Assembly: GCA_002420305.1 (NCBI GenBank)
Contig: DIHT01000153.1
Coordinates: 1-34,571 of the forward strand
Source of the DNA: Akkermansiaceae bacterium UBA5689
GTDB taxonomy: Bacteria > Verrucomicrobiota > Verrucomicrobiia > Verrucomicrobiales > Akkermansiaceae
Direction of reading: 5' to 3'
DNA: 34,571 nt
The notes beneath the pieces are model-generated. The model did no database searches and was not told the origin of the DNA. It saw only the letters and a list, made by a program, of their open reading frames with translations. The translations under genes were made by a program, and so were the position numbers. Positions 29,734 through 34,571 of this stretch are shown here, piece after piece. The stretch's first letter is position 1. Each line of letters starts with the position of its first letter.

Positions 29734-32153
29734 GCAGAGTGCTGACATGGATTCGTGGGCCGGTGATCTTTGGATTGGCGTGGATGCTGATATTCCTGCT
29801 TGGAAGGGTTTTGCATCTCGGCACGGGATGGCCTCTCTGGACGGTCGCGCTCATCGCTGCTGTGGCGGTTGAGATTATTCTTCGGCTCTACCGCTACGAG
29901 CAGGGTGCGGTTGGTCGCAGGAAGGGTGGCTGGCTTACGGCCCTGCGCCTCATGGCTCTGGTCGCTCTGGTCTGGATGCTTCTTCAGCCTGTTTTCAGCC
30001 GAAAGGTGAACCGGGAACTGGAGCAGGAGGTCGTGGTGGTTCTTGATGAATCGGCCTCAATGAATCTTATCGATCCGGGGGAAACCTCCACTCGCTACGA
30101 CATTGCTGCGGAGGCCATCAATGCCAGTGGTCTTTTCGAAGAGCTTGAGGGTAAGGTTGGGGTACGTCTGATGCGAGCGGCTCGTAAGGCTCTTGGGGAG
30201 GATGAGGAGGCTGTTGAGGGCTGGGATCAGGCTACGGATCTGGCAAACGCGATGACTACCGTTCTGGAACAAGTGCCTCCGGATAATCTCGCCGGCCTCG
30301 TCATGATGACGGATGGAAGGCACAATCGGCCCGGCCGGGTTGAGGATGTCGCGCGTCGCTTCGGGATTCTTGATGCTCCGATCGGGGTTGTGGGAATTGG
30401 CAGTGAGGACGCTCCACAGGATGCTGCAATTCTCGATGTCCGTTCGCCTGATGCGATTTATCTCGGAGACCGTCTTCGGGTTGCTGCAGTCGTAAAATTC
30501 GACGGATATCGTGGTCGCCGAGCGACGGTTCGCCTTAAAAAAGGGGAAGAGATTGTGGAAGAGAAGGTTATTCGTATTCCGCAGGACCATCATCAGGAGG
30601 AAGTTCGCTTCAACGATGTTCCCGATGCAGATGGTATCAACGCCTACACCGTAGAGCTGGTGAATCTCAGGGAAGAATTTTTTGATCAGAACAACAGCTG
30701 GCAGTTTGAGACTGCGATTACGGATGCCCGCACCAATGTTCTGATCGTAGATTCTCACCCTCGCTGGGAATTCCGCTACCTGCGTAATTTGTTTTACGGG
30801 AGAGATAAGTCGATTCATCTGCAATACGTCCTGTTGGAACCCGATACGATTCTTGGACAGACACTGAGCCCTGTTCCCGCTTCAGCGGCACGAAAGTTCG
30901 GGGATGCACAGGCGACTGAATTGCCGACCAGTGAGGAAGAATGGCGTAAATTTGACGTGATCATCATTGGAGATGTGCCGGCCGATTCGATCGATGAGAG
31001 CACATGGGATATCATCCGCAGTTGTGTGACAGAAAGAGCTGCGTTTCTGGTAGCCGTCGCCGGTCCCCGCCACATGCCGCATGGGCTTGAGTCTGAAATC
31101 GCCCGTGATCTTCTCCCGGTGAAGTATACCCCTGGCAGCCGGACATTTTTTGGGAGTAAGGATCCTCCCTTTCGCCTTCTTCTCACCGCTCAGGGTCGCA
31201 ATCACCCTGTGACTGCGCAGTCCGATAGTCGCCTTGAGAATGAACGTCTCTGGGGAGAATTCCCTGACTTCCGCTGGCGGCTTCCTGTTGACGGGGTAAA
31301 GGAGGGGGCAGATGTTCTTGTGGTAGCTTCCAGTGAGAACAGCGAAGATGCTGCACTGAGTAGTGTTGATGATCTGAGCAGCGCGCTCTCACGTTTGGCG
31401 CAGCGCAAAGAGAGGGAGGCGAAAAATGCTATTCTGGTAGCCCAGCAAGTGGGGAACGGCAAAGTGGCAATGATGTTGACCGATCGGACGTGGCGATTGC
31501 GTGAGGGGGTTGGGGATGTCTACCATCACCGGTTCTGGGGGCAGCTCGTACGTTGGGGTGCTGGACCGAACCTGCGTTCAGGAACTTCCTCAGTACGGCT
31601 CGGAACTGATAACCTCAGCTACACCGGTGATGACCGTATACAGATCACCGCCCGTCTTCTAGATGAGGAAAAGAATCCGGTGAAGGATGAGTCACTCAAG
31701 GCTGAGGTCTGGCGTGATGGAGAGAAGCTGGCTACGGTCCAGATGAGTTATCTGGAAGGGTCTCCGGGTCTTCACGGTGCGCAGGCAGGGCCATTTTCCG
31801 GTTCGGGAGACTATCAGATCAAGCTGACAGGAAAAAAAGCGACAGACTTATTGGAGACCGATGGTGAGGGAGGAGTCTCCACTGCTTTCCGTGTGGTAGG
31901 GGCCATGAGCCCTGTCGAGCTTTCAGAAACTACCTTGAACCGGCCTCTGCTCAATACGCTGGCGGAGCTCTCGGGTGGGCGAGTAGTCACCCCGGATGAG
32001 GCAGGACAACTGGCAGGGCTGTTTCTTACCGGTGAAGAGACCCGGGAAGAGCTCCGGGAGACCCGGTTGTGGGACCATTGGATCCTCTTGGTATTGTTTT
32101 GCGCGCTATTAACCTCAGAATGGGGTATCAGAAGGGGTAGTGGACTTCCGTGA
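29730..32153 (+). CDS. Large VWA membrane protein
   Basis: An 807-residue protein with three N-terminal helices (about 11-29, 38-54 and 69-88) followed by a VWA-like domain whose metal-site motif is DESAS at Asp106, Ser108 and Ser110. A beta-rich domain comes next (about 225-335), then a segment of amidotransferase-like character (NVLIVDSHPRWEFRYLRN, later DVIIIGDVPAD), another beta-domain, and a last helix at about 781-800. The layout is close to that of the preceding gene, with which it overlaps by four bases (ATGA), and the two probably form a complex with their soluble parts in the periplasm. Its VWA metal site is intact, so it may bind a divalent cation and a partner protein. Function not recognised beyond the family. 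Confidence 0.85.
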   Translation: MSRVLTWIRGPVIFGLAWMLIFLLGRVLHLGTGWPLWTVALIAAVAVEIILRLYRYEQGAVGRRKGGWLTALRLMALVALVWMLLQPVFSRKVNRELEQEVVVVLDESASMNLIDPGETSTRYDIAAEAINASGLFEELEGKVGVRLMRAARKALGEDEEAVEGWDQATDLANAMTTVLEQVPPDNLAGLVMMTDGRHNRPGRVEDVARRFGILDAPIGVVGIGSEDAPQDAAILDVRSPDAIYLGDRLRVAAVVKFDGYRGRRATVRLKKGEEIVEEKVIRIPQDHHQEEVRFNDVPDADGINAYTVELVNLREEFFDQNNSWQFETAITDARTNVLIVDSHPRWEFRYLRNLFYGRDKSIHLQYVLLEPDTILGQTLSPVPASAARKFGDAQATELPTSEEEWRKFDVIIIGDVPADSIDESTWDIIRSCVTERAAFLVAVAGPRHMPHGLESEIARDLLPVKYTPGSRTFFGSKDPPFRLLLTAQGRNHPVTAQSDSRLENERLWGEFPDFRWRLPVDGVKEGADVLVVASSENSEDAALSSVDDLSSALSRLAQRKEREAKNAILVAQQVGNGKVAMMLTDRTWRLREGVGDVYHHRFWGQLVRWGAGPNLRSGTSSVRLGTDNLSYTGDDRIQITARLLDEEKNPVKDESLKAEVWRDGEKLATVQMSYLEGSPGLHGAQAGPFSGSGDYQIKLTGKKATDLLETDGEGGVSTAFRVVGAMSPVELSETTLNRPLLNTLAELSGGRVVTPDEAGQLAGLFLTGEETREELRETRLWDHWILLVLFCALLTSEWGIRRGSGLP

Positions 32154-32225
32154 AGAAGGGCATACCTCACCAGATTTTCGCATAGACCCGAACAGGCCTA
32201 CCAGACCCCGAATTGACACCATCCG

Positions 32226-34571
32226 ATGAGTACGAATCTACCCCGGGAAATTACCAAGCCACTCCAAGCTCTCCTCCGCAGAGTACGCAGAATGCAGATC
32301 CTTCGAGGGCTTGCGGCGATGGCGACCGTGGTGCTGGGAGGACTTCTGATCTCGATGGCAGCTCACCTTCTCTTCGCGCCCGTCCCGGTAGAGGTTAGTT
32401 GGATTCTTCTCGGGTTGATCGGGGCGGGATTGCTCTGGTCTGCTGCCAAATGGTTCATCAAGCCTCTGAGGGGAAGGATCACCCTGATTCAGATCGCTCG
32501 CTGGCTGGAGACGCGTCACCCTGAGATTCAGGAGCGGGTGAGTACGGCCCTTGAGCTTTCAGACCATTCCAAGGGTGGAGTTTCCGAGGGGCTTCTGCAG
32601 CAGCTGGTTGAGGAAGCTGAGGGAGATGTCAAAGGGGTCAACCCGACCAGAGAGGTACGGGCACGTCGGGCGAAGCGCTGGCTCTGGCCGGCTACTGCAC
32701 TCGCAGCAGTTTTTGTTGCCGTCTTTATTATTTTCCCTGAACAGTCCCGGCGTCTTCTTGTCCGGGCAGTAGCTCCTTTCAGTGACCTGGGCAATGCCGG
32801 GGCGGTGCGGTTTACGATCGAGCCGGAAAATATTAATGTCCTTGAAGGTGATGAGGTCAGGATTGTCATCAAATACTCTGACGACAATGTGGAGGAGCTT
32901 GCTCTTGTGATGGAGCGTGAGGGCCAGGATCCGCTGACGGAAATGCTCAAGCTTGCAGGGGTGGAGGATGGTATCAGCCGGTTTGAGTATCGCCTTCCCT
33001 CGGCGAAGGAGAGCTTTCACTACTTTGCACAGACCGGAAAGGCCCAGAGCGATGGGTTTGATGTGAGGGTCTCGATGTTGCCTCGAATTGAGGCAGTGAA
33101 GATCGGAGTCGAATTCCCGGAATACACCGGTCTACTCGCGGAACAGCGGCCTCTCGAGGATGGAATTTCTGCTCTTGGGGGCTCTACGGTCTCTCTCGGG
33201 GGAGAGACCACTCCCGGAGTGGAACGAGGACGATTTCTTCTGGATGGCGAGGAAGTTGGCACAGTGCGTATTGAGCGAGGTCCGGAAAGGTCGACGGTTC
33301 TTGTGAACTGGACTCTCGAGCCAGAGAAGGGCGGGCTTGGTCAGGTCATGCTGTATCACGAGCTTGGTCGAGAGATCGAAGGATTACGTTTTCCGGTCAA
33401 AGTCGAGAAAGATGCGGTTCCTCAAGTGGCGCTATTGGCTCCGACTCAGCCCGAGCTGCGACTACGGCCGAATGAGCAGGTTCGCCTCGAATACGAGGTT
33501 CTGGAGGATTTTGGATTGAAGGCCGTTGCGGTGGATCTCGTCATCAATGGCAGTGAAGTGCCCCCCTTGGCTGCGGTTGCCGCGAGGAGGGACCCTCTTA
33601 GTGCAAATCCTTTATGGAGAGGGGAGGAGACGGTCTCGCTCGGGGAATTGTCCGAAAAATACGATAATCTCGAAGAGGTTCGAATGGCGGTGCTGGTAAC
33701 CGATAACCTGCCGGAGTCCTTAGGAGGCCCCAATGTGGGTCGGTCGGAGTGGCTGGTAGTCAAGATTGACCGGAATGCGGAGTCGCTGGCCCGGCAGGAG
33801 ATCAGGGCGCAGCAGAGCGATGTGCGTGAGACCATCAACGAAGCCATCCGGGAGACCAGAGAGGCGAAAGATCGCATGGAGTGGCACAAGGAGAATGTGA
33901 AGAAAGAGGAGCTTCCGGAACAGGCAGAGAAGCATCTCGCCGAGGCGAGAGACAAACTTGCGAACGCTCAGGAGCAGTTGGAAGAGCTAGCTGAGCGAAT
34001 GGAGAACGGCGTTCAGGCTGCCCGTGCGGAAGATGTGCGGGAGGCTGCTGAGGAAGTCGCAGAATCCCGGGAGCGCCTCGAGGAGACTCCCTTACAGGAC
34101 ACTGCGGAAGCTCGTGGAGAAGAGTTGGCGGAAGCCAGGCAAGCGGCTCAGGATGCAATCGAGAAGCTCCAGGAGATCCGAGAGGAGGTTCAGAAAGACG
34201 AGGGGCGTCTTGAGCAGTTGGCGCGGTTGAACGAACTCGCCCAGCGTGAAAACGAAATTGCGCGTCAGGCTGAAAATAATGAGCAGCAGGAAGGGGCGGA
34301 GGCTGAAGCTAATCCGGAACTTCAGCAGGCGCAGGAACAACTGGAGGCTGAGCTTAAGCAACAAATTAACCAGAATCCCGAGGCCCGGGCGGAAGTTCTC
34401 GAAAATCAAGCAGATGCGGCTGCAGAACTGGCTGAGCAAGCAGCAGATCTGTCCGAGAGGCAGGAAAGCCTTGCTGATGCGGCGGAGGCGCAACTAGCGG
34501 CTCAGGAAGACGAGCCCCAAGAGGGTCAGCCGCAAGAAGGTCAGCCGCAGGAAGGTCAGCCACAGGAAGGT
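32226..34571 (+). CDS. DUF4175-like membrane protein, C-terminus beyond window
   Basis: An open frame of 782 codons from ATG 32226 to the window end with no stop, so the gene is partial. Three helices lie at about residues 27-50, 57-76 and 153-171. A beta-sandwich type region follows (about 190-500), then a long, very acidic coiled coil (about 520-745), and the frame ends inside a PQEGQ repeat. This architecture resembles the DUF4175 proteins that close MoxR/VWA operons in Planctomycetota and Verrucomicrobiota; the assignment is from layout and context. It lies 72 bases after the VWA gene. The coiled coil could span the periplasm or bundle with partner proteins. Confidence 0.8.
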   Translation, partial: MSTNLPREITKPLQALLRRVRRMQILRGLAAMATVVLGGLLISMAAHLLFAPVPVEVSWILLGLIGAGLLWSAAKWFIKPLRGRITLIQIARWLETRHPEIQERVSTALELSDHSKGGVSEGLLQQLVEEAEGDVKGVNPTREVRARRAKRWLWPATALAAVFVAVFIIFPEQSRRLLVRAVAPFSDLGNAGAVRFTIEPENINVLEGDEVRIVIKYSDDNVEELALVMEREGQDPLTEMLKLAGVEDGISRFEYRLPSAKESFHYFAQTGKAQSDGFDVRVSMLPRIEAVKIGVEFPEYTGLLAEQRPLEDGISALGGSTVSLGGETTPGVERGRFLLDGEEVGTVRIERGPERSTVLVNWTLEPEKGGLGQVMLYHELGREIEGLRFPVKVEKDAVPQVALLAPTQPELRLRPNEQVRLEYEVLEDFGLKAVAVDLVINGSEVPPLAAVAARRDPLSANPLWRGEETVSLGELSEKYDNLEEVRMAVLVTDNLPESLGGPNVGRSEWLVVKIDRNAESLARQEIRAQQSDVRETINEAIRETREAKDRMEWHKENVKKEELPEQAEKHLAEARDKLANAQEQLEELAERMENGVQAARAEDVREAAEEVAESRERLEETPLQDTAEARGEELAEARQAAQDAIEKLQEIREEVQKDEGRLEQLARLNELAQRENEIARQAENNEQQEGAEAEANPELQQAQEQLEAELKQQINQNPEARAEVLENQADAAAELAEQAADLSERQESLADAAEAQLAAQEDEPQEGQPQEGQPQEGQPQEG
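34515..34571 (+). repeat. 15-base tandem repeat encoding PQEGQ
   Basis: Three full units (34515-34529, 34530-34544, 34545-34559) and a fourth cut by the window end (34560-34571). Each encodes Pro-Gln-Glu-Gly-Gln, in frame with the DUF4175-like gene. Units differ only at third codon positions and more copies may follow. Such repeats change copy number by slippage. Confidence 0.9.

Noticed and set aside
34515..34571. CRISPR-like array
   Set aside because: The 15-base units are directly adjacent without spacers and are in frame with a coding region.

Overview
The window looks like a chromosomal segment of a free-living, probably marine member of the Planctomycetota-Verrucomicrobiota group, most likely Verrucomicrobiota. 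This rests on gene content: exported iduronate-sulfatase-like enzymes, a DUF1549/DUF1553 plus DUF1501 pair, and a MoxR - DUF58 - BatA-like - VWA - DUF4175-like operon. The DNA is GC-rich, several genes start with GTG, and clear Shine-Dalgarno sites are rare. I see no phage, insertion sequence, CRISPR array, rRNA or tRNA. Taxonomy is inferred, not proven.

Layout. (1) 70-5798 is a polysaccharide-degradation group. Two exported sulfatases (70-1806 and 4065-5798) flank two minus-strand genes, a GH16 glycoside hydrolase and a voltage-gated cation channel whose filter resembles calcium-selective designs. (2) 5925-7037 is a membrane protein I do not recognise, with a CxxCxC cluster. It converges on a large secreted M1 metallopeptidase with HEAT-like repeats (7051-9750). 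(3) 9859-13829 is a phosphorelay: a stand-alone Hpt protein, divergent from an NtrC-type sigma-54 activator that overlaps a hybrid histidine kinase with two receivers and no Hpt of its own. (4) 13830-14482 is a 653-base gap with a sigma-54-type promoter candidate followed by three strong hairpins. (5) 14483-17094 holds uvrB and a convergent small membrane protein (TMEM220-like). (6) 17447-20723 is the DUF1549/DUF1553 plus DUF1501 pair, closed by a strong terminator. (7) 20724-21205 holds a second, UUCG-looped terminator and a LacI-type palindrome upstream of deoC. (8) 21206-24539 is a deoxyribose-phosphate catabolic operon: deoC, a full aldehyde dehydrogenase, and a short aldehyde dehydrogenase relative lacking the catalytic half. 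The last two together look like an ALDH16 enzyme split over two genes. (9) 24759 to the end is the MoxR/VWA operon, whose last gene runs off the window inside a 15-base tandem repeat.

How the genes fit together. Sulfatases and GH16 would desulfate and cut algal-type glycans outside the cytoplasm. DeoC would split deoxyribose 5-phosphate into glyceraldehyde 3-phosphate and acetaldehyde, and the ALDH pair would oxidise the aldehyde. The kinase, Hpt and sigma-54 activator form a plausible chain, and the only sigma-54-like promoter I noticed lies just behind the kinase gene. The terminal operon encodes an AAA chaperone with several membrane-anchored von Willebrand A proteins, a widespread but poorly understood envelope system.
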